A DNA stretch of 8,385 nt from a bacterium (GCA_021814805.1 JAKAHT010000003.1:1-8385); one strand, 5' to 3'. Counted from the stretch's first letter, positions 1 to 6,122 are shown. Translations and numbers: made by a program. Notes: a model not told the origin generated them from the letters alone.

Positions 1-669
1 ACTTTGAGCATAGAAACATTGGGAGGAGTTTCAACGCCCATGATAGCCAAAAATACGACCGTCCCGACTTCCAAGACTCAGGTATTTTCAACGGCGGCCG
101 ACAATCAAACCTCCGTCGAGATACATGTGGGACAAGGAGAAAGATCGATGATGGCCGACAACAAAACCCTGGCCAGATTCATACTGGACGGAATACCGCC
201 CGCACCGAGGGGCATTCCTCAGGTCGAAGTCACTTTTGACATCGATGCTAACGGAATACTTACCGTCTCCGCCAAAGACAAGGCCACTGGGAAGGCTCAA
301 TCAGTGAAAATAGAGGCTTCAACGAGCTTGAGTAAAGAAGAAATAGAAAGGCTTAAGAAGGAAGCGGCTGAACACGCTTCCGAGGACCAGAAGAAAAAGG
401 AACTGGTAGAATTGCGCAATCAATGTGAAGTGTCGGTTTATGCAGCGGAAAAAGCCCTGAAAGACGCTGAGGGAAAGATAAGTGATGAAATAAAGAACGC
501 CATAAATGAAAAGATAAACAAACTTAAAGAAGTCAAAGACGGTTCCGATGCTGAAGTTATCAAAACGGCCTTAAATGATCTTTCAAGTGAGCTACAAAAG
601 ATAGGCGAGGCAATGTATAATAAGCAGGATAACGAACAAAATGGAACCGGGCCTACAAGTAATCAGTGA
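1..669 (+). CDS. dnaK: Chaperone DnaK (Hsp70), C-terminal 222 residues; 5' end outside window
   Basis: This is the C-terminal third of the cytoplasmic Hsp70 chaperone, which binds exposed hydrophobic peptides under ATP control with DnaJ and GrpE. The reading frame is open from base 1, so the gene starts upstream. Visible residues 1-105 form the beta-sandwich substrate-binding domain, with the hallmark stretches SIETLGG, NTTVPT, QVFSTAADNQ, HVGQGER, PAPRG and VTFDIDANGIL. Residues from about 106 to 205 form the charged helical lid (KEEIERLKKEA, ELVELRNQCE). The tail after the lid is short (about 15 residues, ending GTGPTSNQ) and lacks the acidic DAEFEE-type end of E. coli DnaK. The stop overlaps the next gene by 29 bases, and dnaJ lies one gene downstream, which fits a chaperone operon. 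The ATPase domain cannot be seen. Identity is secure from the conserved motifs. Confidence 0.97.
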   Translation, partial: TLSIETLGGVSTPMIAKNTTVPTSKTQVFSTAADNQTSVEIHVGQGERSMMADNKTLARFILDGIPPAPRGIPQVEVTFDIDANGILTVSAKDKATGKAQSVKIEASTSLSKEEIERLKKEAAEHASEDQKKKELVELRNQCEVSVYAAEKALKDAEGKISDEIKNAINEKINKLKEVKDGSDAEVIKTALNDLSSELQKIGEAMYNKQDNEQNGTGPTSNQ

Positions 670-1702
670 GTCAAAAGAAGTCGAGGAGGATAGGAGTTTA
701 TGGAAGGTAATCCTCCTCGGCCTTTTGGGCATAGGAGCCGGCTTCGGAGTTTTTCACTACTTTGAAAGTTTCCTCATTAATTTGGACACAGCGAGTTTTT
801 GGATGTTCGTGGTCCTGTTTGTAATCTTCCTTGATTTGACCATACTTCAGGTTCTTCTCGTCAAGAATTTTTGGAAGATATTTCTAATTGGTTTTTTGGA
901 AGTTTTTTCCCCCATATTTTATTTCCAGGGTGAGTTCGGAAATCCGAATGCCAACTATTTAAGGATATTGATTTTGTCTTTTTGCGTCGGTTTTTATTTC
1001 GTGTTCATAGGTTTGAGGAGAGGATACAGAATGGCGGAGAATAGCTTGAAAATTCGTTTCTTTGAAATATCGAGACGCATCTTGCCGAGAGTGGCTTCCG
1101 GCCTTTTGTTAATTTTAGCAACCGTGTTTTATTTGTCTTATTTTTCGTGGAATCTGACCCCTCCGAATATCGGACAAATAACTGTGGGGAACATGCTGGA
1201 TACGTTAAAACCGGTATCCAATGTGATATTTCCTTCGGGAGGTGTCATAGATAAAAATGAAAACGTTTCCCAATTGGTGCAGGATCTGGCTTTGGCTAAG
1301 GTCAAAGAAACTAAGGTTTCCATCTCCGATCAGGGGCAAACCATAGAAGTTCCTTTCTTAAATCTGCCACAGGAATACAAGACACAAGTGGTCAGTCAAG
1401 TTGTTTCCCAGATAGAGGGCGGATTGAAGAGCCAGTTCAGTACTTTCGATCCGAATGATACCGTTCTGGAATTTGTTTATTCCGTTCTTAATCAGTATTT
1501 CTTAAAGTTCGAGTTGTTGTTGGGAGTTTACGCCCCAGTTGTGATTGCTTTCGGCCTTTTCTTTTTGGCTAAAGGAACTCTTGCGATGTTTTATTGGCTT
1601 ATAGAACTTATAGCTTTTCTCATTTTGAAGATGCTCTTAGTTTTCGGTTTTGCTTATACCAATTTAGAGACCAGAGCGAGGGAATTCCTGCTTTTGTCTT
1701 AA
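641..1702 (+). CDS. Polytopic membrane protein of unknown function between dnaK and dnaJ
   Basis: I do not recognise a family for this 353-residue protein. Hydrophobicity by eye gives about seven membrane segments, near residues 22-42, 52-74, 78-96, 107-125, 150-169, 291-310 and 312-339. A hydrophilic domain of about 120 residues (170-290) sits between segments five and six. The first 20 residues are charged and likely cytoplasmic. There is no cysteine cluster, HExxH or nucleotide-binding motif. The ATG at 641 overlaps dnaK by 29 bases and has no clear Shine-Dalgarno; translation is probably coupled to dnaK. It is the only upstream start that keeps the first membrane segment, because the well-placed ATG at 700 is out of frame. 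The gene ends ten bases before dnaJ. Its place inside a chaperone operon hints at a membrane-stress or folding role, but that is only inference from position. Confidence 0.8.
   Translation: MEPGLQVISESKEVEEDRSLWKVILLGLLGIGAGFGVFHYFESFLINLDTASFWMFVVLFVIFLDLTILQVLLVKNFWKIFLIGFLEVFSPIFYFQGEFGNPNANYLRILILSFCVGFYFVFIGLRRGYRMAENSLKIRFFEISRRILPRVASGLLLILATVFYLSYFSWNLTPPNIGQITVGNMLDTLKPVSNVIFPSGGVIDKNENVSQLVQDLALAKVKETKVSISDQGQTIEVPFLNLPQEYKTQVVSQVVSQIEGGLKSQFSTFDPNDTVLEFVYSVLNQYFLKFELLLGVYAPVVIAFGLFFLAKGTLAMFYWLIELIAFLILKMLLVFGFAYTNLETRAREFLLLS
682..719 (+). repeat. Perfect 10-bp inverted repeat hiding a Shine-Dalgarno-like sequence
   Basis: CGAGGAGGAT (682-691) and ATCCTCCTCG (710-719) are exact reverse complements separated by 18 bases. 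The stem can extend by a T-G and a G-C pair outward (681/720, 680/721). The left arm contains GAGGAGG, an excellent Shine-Dalgarno sequence, and the loop holds ATG at 700. That ATG is out of frame with the membrane protein and opens only a 21-codon frame. The hairpin lies 13 bases after the dnaK stop and about 40 bases into the membrane-protein gene. It has no T-tract after it, so it is not an intrinsic terminator. It may be an RNA processing or stability element, or a translational control hairpin. Confidence 0.6.
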
Positions 1703-1712
1703 TTAACTGATT

Positions 1713-2801
1713 ATGAAGGATTATTACAAAATTTTAGGCGTTCCCCGGAACGCTTCCGAAGAAGATATAAAAAAAGCTTTCAGAAAACTGGCTCACGAAT
1801 TTCATCCGGATAAAGCCGGGGGGAATGAAGCCAAATTCAAAGAAATAAACGAGGCTTATCAGGTATTGTCCAACAAAGAGAAGAGAGCCCAATATGACAA
1901 ATTCGGACAAGTCTTTGAGGGCGCCAGCGCCCCTGGAGGCGGAGCTTGGGATCCTTTCGGAGCCGGAGGATTCGGTTTCGGCAATCAGGCTGGCTTTGAT
2001 GTCAATTTTGACGATATTTTCGAAGGTATATTCGGCGGTGAATTCCGCGGCCGAAGAAAATCCAATATCAATGGATCGGACATAGAAATAATGATCCAAA
2101 TAACCCTGAGTGACGCTTTCAAAGGTCTTAAAAGGGAGTTAAGTTTTAAAACTTTTGTGGAATGCAAAACTTGCGGCGGTTTGGGTTATGACAAATCCAA
2201 GGGCGTCAAGAAATGCACTACTTGCGGAGGCAAGGGGGAAATAAGGGAAAATAAAAGAACCTTTTTAGGCAATTTTTCTCAAGTGAGAACTTGTCCGGAT
2301 TGTTTGGGAAAGGGAGAGGTTCCTAATTCGCCCTGCCCGGCCTGCAAAGGGGAAGGTCGGATATTTTCCGCCAAAACGGTTTCAATTGATATAGTCCCCG
2401 GCATAGAGGACGGTCAAGCCATAAAAATCACTGGCGGAGGAGAAGCTGGCATCAAAGGCGGCCGAAGCGGCGATTTGTACATAAAAGTGAACATACTGCC
2501 AGATAGTCGTTTTGTGAGAAAGGGCAGTGATCTTTTTGAAATCAAAGATATAAGAATCACCGAAGCTCTTTTGGGAAAAGAAATCCCGACACTTGATTTA
2601 AACGGGGAAAAATATTTCGTTTCCATACCTCCCGGATTTTCCTTGAAGGATAAATTGAAAGTTCCCAAAAAAGGTATGCCTAAAATGGGACTTGGCGGCC
2701 GGGGGGACTTGTATTTGACTTTCAACATCAAATTGCCGAAGCATATGTCGAATAAAGCTAAAAAAATTATCGAAGAACTGAACGGAGAATTAGATGATTA
2801 A
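1713..2801 (+). CDS. dnaJ: Chaperone DnaJ (Hsp40), type I
   Basis: This co-chaperone stimulates DnaK ATP hydrolysis and delivers unfolded substrates. The 362-residue protein has the full type I layout. The J domain spans residues 1-66, with HPD at 31-33 and the DKFGQ end. A Gly/Phe-rich linker follows at about 67-111. The zinc-binding domain has four intact CxxCxGxG repeats starting at residues 151, 168, 194 and 208. Two C-terminal beta domains run to about 345, including the conserved GDLYIKVNILPDSRFVRKG and GRGDLYL stretches, and end in a short helix. Length is normal for the family. The start ATG gives an immediate MKDYYKILGV, so it is secure, although no Shine-Dalgarno precedes it. It begins ten bases after the membrane-protein stop and overlaps xseA by eight bases. 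No grpE is visible; it could lie upstream of the window. Confidence 0.98.
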   Translation: MKDYYKILGVPRNASEEDIKKAFRKLAHEFHPDKAGGNEAKFKEINEAYQVLSNKEKRAQYDKFGQVFEGASAPGGGAWDPFGAGGFGFGNQAGFDVNFDDIFEGIFGGEFRGRRKSNINGSDIEIMIQITLSDAFKGLKRELSFKTFVECKTCGGLGYDKSKGVKKCTTCGGKGEIRENKRTFLGNFSQVRTCPDCLGKGEVPNSPCPACKGEGRIFSAKTVSIDIVPGIEDGQAIKITGGGEAGIKGGRSGDLYIKVNILPDSRFVRKGSDLFEIKDIRITEALLGKEIPTLDLNGEKYFVSIPPGFSLKDKLKVPKKGMPKMGLGGRGDLYLTFNIKLPKHMSNKAKKIIEELNGELDD

Positions 2802-3921
2802 CCAGGAAAAAATATGGACCGTTTCCGGATTTCTCGATCACTTGAACGATTTTTTATCAGAGGAAAAGGCGATCATTTTGGGAGAGGTGAACGGTCTTAA
2901 GAAGCATCCGACCGGCCTTTATTTCACGTTGAAAGACAAGGATGGAGAGGGGATCCTTCAATGTTATTTGAGCCCTTGGAAATTTAAGATGATGGGAATG
3001 GATTTGGAAGATGGTTTTTTGATTAGGGCGGAAGGCGTACCCGCTATTTATAAGCCGAGAGGTAGTTTCAGTTTTGTGGTTGAGAAAGCTGAAATAGTGG
3101 GCGAAGGATCGTTAAAAAAAGCTTACGATATCTTGAAAGATAAACTGGAGAAGGAAGGGTTATTCGGACGAAAAAGGGATTTGGGCAGGTTTATTTCAAG
3201 AGTGGGAGTCATAACGTCAAAGAGCGGAGCGGTTATAGATGATTTTAGAAAAAATTTAAAAAAACTAGGAATTAAGATTTATCTTTACGACTCCCGTGTT
3301 GAAGGTGCCGAAGCGGTGCCCAATATAGTTTCCGGTTTAGATTATTTCAACGACAAAATACCAGGTAAGATAGATGTCATAGTTTTAATAAGAGGTGGGG
3401 GCAGCTTGGAAGATTTGCAGGCTTTCAACAATGAAATATTATCCAGAAAGATCTTTGCTTCTAAAATTCCGGTTCTTTGCGGTATAGGCCACGATAGGGA
3501 TGTTCCCATAGCAAGTTTAACCTGTGATCAGTCGGTTTCCACCCCCTCCATGGCCGCCCAAACCATAAATGCTTCCTGGGATGATTTATTTTTCGGACTG
3601 CCTCTTCTTTCCAGAAGATTATCTTCCGGATTTGAAGCGCTTATTTCCGGAATCTCAAACAAAGTAGACGGATTTCTAGCTCCGTTAATGAATATTATTC
3701 GTTCGGAAATTGAAAGTCTTAATGAAAAAACAGAGCATTTCTCGAAAGTTTTATCCGCTTCCGATCCGATGAAAAACCTTAAATTGGGTTATAGTGTTGT
3801 TTTCGATTCTAAAAACCGCGTTGTTAAAGATGTTAAATTTTTAAAAAAAGGTGATAAAATAAAAACCAAGCTCCACAAAGGTTCGATTCAAAGTGAAATT
3901 TCTGGCATTCTCGGAGAATAA
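2794..3921 (+). CDS. xseA: Exodeoxyribonuclease VII large subunit (short form)
   Basis: This is the catalytic subunit of exonuclease VII, which degrades single-stranded DNA from either end in complex with several XseB subunits. Residues 1-105 form the N-terminal OB-fold (IILGEVNGLKKHPTGLYFTLKD). The catalytic core follows, with TSKSGAVIDD (141-150), RGGGSLEDL (200-208), GIGHDRD (230-236) and STPSMAA (249-255). The Asp, Arg, His and Asp reported as essential in E. coli XseA appear conserved as D150, R200, H233 and D236. The C-terminal NLKLGYSVV motif is present near 329-337. At 375 residues it is clearly shorter than E. coli XseA (456); the loss falls in the helical region between the core and the C-terminal motif. 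GGAG six bases before the ATG supports the start, which overlaps dnaJ. xseB follows after two bases. Confidence 0.95.
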   Translation: MINQEKIWTVSGFLDHLNDFLSEEKAIILGEVNGLKKHPTGLYFTLKDKDGEGILQCYLSPWKFKMMGMDLEDGFLIRAEGVPAIYKPRGSFSFVVEKAEIVGEGSLKKAYDILKDKLEKEGLFGRKRDLGRFISRVGVITSKSGAVIDDFRKNLKKLGIKIYLYDSRVEGAEAVPNIVSGLDYFNDKIPGKIDVIVLIRGGGSLEDLQAFNNEILSRKIFASKIPVLCGIGHDRDVPIASLTCDQSVSTPSMAAQTINASWDDLFFGLPLLSRRLSSGFEALISGISNKVDGFLAPLMNIIRSEIESLNEKTEHFSKVLSASDPMKNLKLGYSVVFDSKNRVVKDVKFLKKGDKIKTKLHKGSIQSEISGILGE

Positions 3922-3923
3922 AA

Positions 3924-4133
3924 ATGACTGAAAAAAAATCTAAAAGCGATATAGCTTCTGATCTTAACGATCTTCAAAAAATAGTCGAATGGTTCGAGTC
4001 TCGCGAAGACGTGGATGTCGAAGAAGGACTGAAGAAGGTCAAGGAAGGGTCTTTGATAGTCAAAAGATTAAGAGCGAGGATAAAAGATGTTGAAAACGAT
4101 TTTGAAATACTGAAAAAAGATTTAAAAAATTGA
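3924..4133 (+). CDS. xseB: Exodeoxyribonuclease VII small subunit
   Basis: This 69-residue protein is the small subunit that wraps the helical arm of XseA and is needed for a stable, active exonuclease VII complex. It is all-helical and highly charged, with the family pattern of a first helix (LNDLQKIVEWFES), an acidic turn (DVDVEEGLKKVKEG) and a second helix rich in Lys, Arg and Glu. Length is normal for XseB (about 60-80). GGAG lies seven bases before the ATG, within the end of xseA, and the two genes are two bases apart, which is the usual arrangement. The short protein carries little sequence signal alone, but the motif plus position next to xseA makes the call strong. It stops two bases before the next ATG. 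Confidence 0.92.
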   Translation: MTEKKSKSDIASDLNDLQKIVEWFESREDVDVEEGLKKVKEGSLIVKRLRARIKDVENDFEILKKDLKN

Positions 4134-4135
4134 TT

Positions 4136-4462
4136 ATGGAAAATATCAGCATAGATAAATTCAAAGAAATAGATTTAAGGGTGGCCAAGGTAATTTCAGC
4201 CGAGAAGATTCCGGAGACAGATAAGCTGCTACGCTTAGAGCTGGATTTGGGAGAGGAAAAGAGACAAATAGTTTCTGGTATAGCCGAGTATTATGAACCG
4301 GAATCTCTCATAGGGAGGGAAATAATTGTCATATTTAATCTCGAACCTAAAAAACTAAAAGGTCTTACAAGTAACGGAATGCTCCTCGCGGCCTCCGGAG
4401 AAAATTTTATTTCTCTTATTGCTCCGGACAAGGAAGTGCCGCCCGGAACCAAAATACACTAA
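4136..4462 (+). CDS. Free-standing tRNA-binding OB-fold protein, MetRS C-terminal domain type
   Basis: This 108-residue protein matches the dimerising tRNA-binding domain found at the C-terminus of many methionyl-tRNA synthetases and as the separate proteins Trbp111 and CsaA. The signature elements are FKEIDLRVAKV, TDKLLRLELDLGEEKRQIVSGIA and PKKLKGLTSNGMLLAA. The domain fills the whole protein, with no catalytic synthetase portion. It may therefore act in trans as a MetRS beta subunit or as a structure-specific tRNA-binding factor; this cannot be settled from sequence alone. I prefer ATG at 4136 over the in-frame TTG at 4130, which overlaps the xseB stop. No Shine-Dalgarno is visible, so coupling to xseB is likely. 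The stop codon shares one base with the next ATG (TAATG). It is more MetRS-like than CsaA-like in length and in the GMLLAA stretch. Confidence 0.9.
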   Translation: MENISIDKFKEIDLRVAKVISAEKIPETDKLLRLELDLGEEKRQIVSGIAEYYEPESLIGREIIVIFNLEPKKLKGLTSNGMLLAASGENFISLIAPDKEVPPGTKIH

Positions 4463-4725
4463 TGGATAAAAAAAAGGGAAAAGAGAACAGTTTAAAGCGT
4501 TTAAGAAAAGAAGCTAAGGAAAAAACCACCGGTTACATATTAGCTGCGCTCGGTCTCGTGGCCGGTTTGGCTTGGAATGACGCTGTAAAATCGTTGATCG
4601 ATTATCTCTTTCCTCTTTCTCAAAATACTCTTTTTGCCAAGTTTATTTATGCTCTCATTATCACCATCTTCGTGGTTTTTGTCGGCATGAATTTGGCCCG
4701 TATAACAAAGAAAGATGAAGAATAA
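4462..4725 (+). CDS. DUF5654-family small membrane protein
   Basis: This 87-residue protein resembles the DUF5654 family, common in Patescibacteria and some archaea and of unknown function. Residues 1-22 are strongly basic (seven Lys by residue 18). A first hydrophobic segment lies at about 24-38 with the family-like GLVAGLAWNDAV stretch, followed by an amphipathic segment (KSLIDYLFPLSQ). A second membrane segment lies at about 60-79 and a short charged tail follows. The charge pattern suggests both ends in the cytoplasm. The ATG overlaps the previous stop by one base, so translation probably depends on reinitiation. The family assignment is from memory of the motif and is good but not certain; no function should be inferred beyond membrane location. 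Confidence 0.78.
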   Translation: MDKKKGKENSLKRLRKEAKEKTTGYILAALGLVAGLAWNDAVKSLIDYLFPLSQNTLFAKFIYALIITIFVVFVGMNLARITKKDEE

Positions 4726-4740
4726 TTTAATAGACGGATT

Positions 4741-5016
4741 ATGAAATTTGTCGCCAATCTTCTAGAAAAATTAATTGTCTTTATAGAAGTTGTTTTAGGA
4801 GCAAGATTTCTTCTTAGTTTTTTAGGAGCGAGTCCGGCGGCCGAAGTAGTGAAATTTTTCTACAGCACAACCAACTTTCTCATAAAACCTTTCACGGGCA
4901 TTTTCAATGTATTCGTTTTGAAGGGTGGGGGCGTCATAGATACGGTAGTCCTATCGGCTATGGTATCTTATGCCATTCTTTTTTGGCTGATCAAGAAGAT
5001 TTTTTTAAGGAGATAA
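4741..5016 (+). CDS. YggT/YlmG-family membrane protein
   Basis: This 91-residue protein matches the YggT (YlmG) family, small two-helix membrane proteins linked in other bacteria and plastids to cell or organelle division and osmotic tolerance. Family features are the ARFLLSFLGASP stretch (residues 21-32), the YSTTNFLIKPFTGIF stretch (41-55), and the iDtvvLsAMvsY region (66-77) leading into the second membrane segment. The first segment spans about 8-28. The C-terminus is basic (KKIFLRR). Length is normal for the family. It starts 15 bases after the DUF5654 gene, with only a weak GACGG upstream of the ATG. It is the last gene of the forward run and ends ten bases before the 3' end of the opposing tRNA gene. 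No convincing intrinsic terminator is visible after it. Confidence 0.88.
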   Translation: MKFVANLLEKLIVFIEVVLGARFLLSFLGASPAAEVVKFFYSTTNFLIKPFTGIFNVFVLKGGGVIDTVVLSAMVSYAILFWLIKKIFLRR

Positions 5017-5026
5017 TGTTTTTATT

Positions 5027-5113
5027 TGGTGCCGAGGGAGGGACTTGAACCCTCATGACCTTGCGATCACAGGATTTTGAGTCCTGCGCGTCTGCCAGTT
5101 CCGCCACCTCGGC
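5027..5113 (-). tRNA. tRNA-Leu (anticodon CAA)
   Basis: This is a class II tRNA of 87 bases that decodes UUG. The 7-bp acceptor stem is GCCGAGG/CCTCGGC, with discriminator A and an encoded CCA (complement of TGG at 5027-5029). The anticodon stem CAGGA/TCCTG encloses the loop CTCAAAA, with CAA at 5079-5077. The long variable arm is a 5-bp stem TGATC/GGTCA closed by a GCAA loop, typical of leucine. The T arm is GAGGG, TTCAAGT, CCCTC. All stems pair and there is no intron. It is convergent with yggT and divergent from parA. No T-rich terminator is evident after it. Confidence 0.98.
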
Positions 5114-5126
5114 GTGAACGGAATTA

Positions 5127-5155
5127 ATGTTAACACGTAAAAAATTTATGGTAAA
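5127..5155 (-). promoter_or_regulatory. Candidate promoter of tRNA-Leu
   Basis: Read on the minus strand, TTTACC (5155-5150) and TAACAT (5132-5127) are separated by 17 bp. Each matches four of six bases of the sigma-70 consensus. The -10 box ends 13 bases before the tRNA 5' end at 5113, a suitable distance for a short leader. It overlaps the region upstream of parA, so the two transcription units are divergent with facing promoters. The matches are modest and no other signal supports them. Confidence 0.42.
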
Positions 5156-5171
5156 GGCTGTAATTTGGATG

Positions 5172-5177
5172 TAATAT
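5172..5177 (+). promoter_or_regulatory. Candidate -10 box of parA (leaderless start)
   Basis: TAATAT ends six bases before the parA ATG at 5184. A start about seven bases after the box would fall on or next to the A of the ATG, giving a leaderless mRNA. No Shine-Dalgarno precedes the ATG, which agrees with this reading. No good -35 hexamer is found at 16-18 bp. The same TGTA(A/G)TAT arrangement recurs before parB. Confidence 0.4.
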
Positions 5178-5183
5178 ATCTAC

Positions 5184-6005
5184 ATGGCGCGAGTGATAGC
5201 GATTTGTAACCAAAAAGGCGGTGTAGGCAAGACCACCACCTCAATGAATTTGGCGGCCTATCTAGCCATGTTTGGTAAAAAAACGTTGCTTGTTGATTTC
5301 GATCCTCAATACAATTCCACTTCCGGTTTAGGTATAAAATTTTTTCCCGAGGAAACTATTTATCATGCTCTTTTGGGAGGCGTTCCTCCGGAACGGGTGA
5401 TAAAGCCAAGTTATCTTTCCAATCTGGAAGTTGCTCCGGCGTCTCCAGATCTTGCGGGAGCTTTGGTTGAACTAGTAAATCTTCCGGAAAGGGAGTGGTA
5501 TTTGAGACGCTTTGTCGAAAAAATAGGCGGTTGGTACGACTTCATAATAATCGACTCGGGTCCGAATCTTAACCTTTTGACAGTCAACGCTTTGGTTTCC
5601 GCCGAGGAAGTATTGATCCCTATTCAATGCGAGTATTTCAGCTTGGAAGGGTTGTCGCAGCTTTTGGATACCATAAACCTAATAAAAGGCAATTTGGGAC
5701 ATGACATAAAAAGCGTAAGCGCTCTTCTTACCATGTATGATAAACGCGAAAGATTGTCTCGGGAAATAGCGAGAGAAATAAGAAAGAAATTTCCCAATTA
5801 TGTTTATGAAGTCGAAATACCAAGATCGGTAAGTTTGGCCGAAGCTCCCAGTTTTCAAAAACCGATAATGCTCTATGCCCCTCAGAGCCCGGGAGCTTTG
5901 GCCTACGAAAGATTAGCCAGGGAAATAATAGAGGGGATTATGCCTCATCCGCGCGAGGAAGACGTCGATTTACGCAGCCAGAATCCTTTTGACATAATAA
6001 GGTAG
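5184..6005 (+). CDS. parA: Chromosome-partitioning ATPase ParA/Soj
   Basis: This Walker-type ATPase binds DNA as an ATP dimer and works with ParB-parS to segregate the chromosome origin. The 273-residue protein starts directly with the deviant Walker A motif KGGVGKTT at residues 11-18, with the signature lysine K11. It has the Walker A' stretch DFDPQ at 38-42 and Walker B FIIID at 120-124. There is no N-terminal DNA-binding extension, so it is the chromosomal Soj type rather than the large plasmid type. The segment after Walker B reads SGPNLNLLT where the family usually has CPPSLGLLT, a mild variation. The PRSVSLAEAPSFQKPI motif (about 213-228) is a ParA hallmark. The C-terminus has a short charged tail ending NPFDIIR. 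The ATG follows a -10-like box closely and lacks a Shine-Dalgarno. parB lies 296 bases downstream on the same strand. Confidence 0.96.
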   Translation: MARVIAICNQKGGVGKTTTSMNLAAYLAMFGKKTLLVDFDPQYNSTSGLGIKFFPEETIYHALLGGVPPERVIKPSYLSNLEVAPASPDLAGALVELVNLPEREWYLRRFVEKIGGWYDFIIIDSGPNLNLLTVNALVSAEEVLIPIQCEYFSLEGLSQLLDTINLIKGNLGHDIKSVSALLTMYDKRERLSREIAREIRKKFPNYVYEVEIPRSVSLAEAPSFQKPIMLYAPQSPGALAYERLAREIIEGIMPHPREEDVDLRSQNPFDIIR

Positions 6006-6016
6006 TATGCTATCAT
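5989..6016 (+). promoter_or_regulatory. Strong sigma-70-type promoter at the end of parA
   Basis: A perfect TTGACA (5989-5994) is followed by a 16-bp spacer and TATCAT (6011-6016, five of six consensus bases). TGC directly precedes the hexamer, making an extended -10. It is the best promoter match in the window. It overlaps the last codons and stop of parA. Transcription would begin around 6023, just before the structured segment and some 280 bases before the parB ATG. Confidence 0.6.
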
Positions 6017-6023
6017 CTTTTTT
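6001..6023 (+). terminator. Possible short intrinsic terminator after parA
   Basis: GGTAG (6001-6005) can pair with CTATC (6010-6014), including one G-U pair, around a TATG loop. ATC and then six T residues (6018-6023) follow. The stem is only five pairs and the T-tract begins three bases after it, so this would be weak. The same bases form the -10 region of the strong promoter above, so the site may end parA transcription and start a new transcript, or only the promoter may be real. Confidence 0.28.
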
Positions 6024-6110
6024 GGAACGTACGCTTTTCAGGGCAGAGGGGTTGTAATTGTATTCGGCCGATATGGTTGCAGTTTCTTTGTTTTGTAAGT
6101 TGTATGGACC

Positions 6111-6122
6111 ACGTCTAGACGT
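6111..6122. repeat. 12-bp perfect palindrome between the two RNA domains
   Basis: ACGTCTAGACGT is its own reverse complement and lies between the two folding domains of the parA-parB gap. As RNA it could form only a four-pair hairpin with a CTAG loop; as DNA it could be a dimeric protein site. It does not resemble the known parS consensus (TGTTNCACGTGAAACA), so ParB binding here would be speculation. Confidence 0.5.

Noticed and set aside
700..762. A 21-codon frame starting at ATG 700 after a strong Shine-Dalgarno.
   Set aside because: It lies inside the membrane-protein gene and codes for nothing recognisable. The ribosome-binding sequence is noted as part of the hairpin instead.
4130..4462. 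TTG at 4130 as the start of the tRNA-binding protein.
   Set aside because: It overlaps the xseB stop and adds only two residues; the ATG at 4136 is the simpler start.
6046..6080. 5' end of a tmRNA: the GGGG..TG....TG.ATTCG pattern resembles the tmRNA start on the + strand.
   Set aside because: No matching acceptor 3' strand, T arm or CCA follows within the gap, no tag-peptide frame is present, and the space before parB is shorter than a normal tmRNA.
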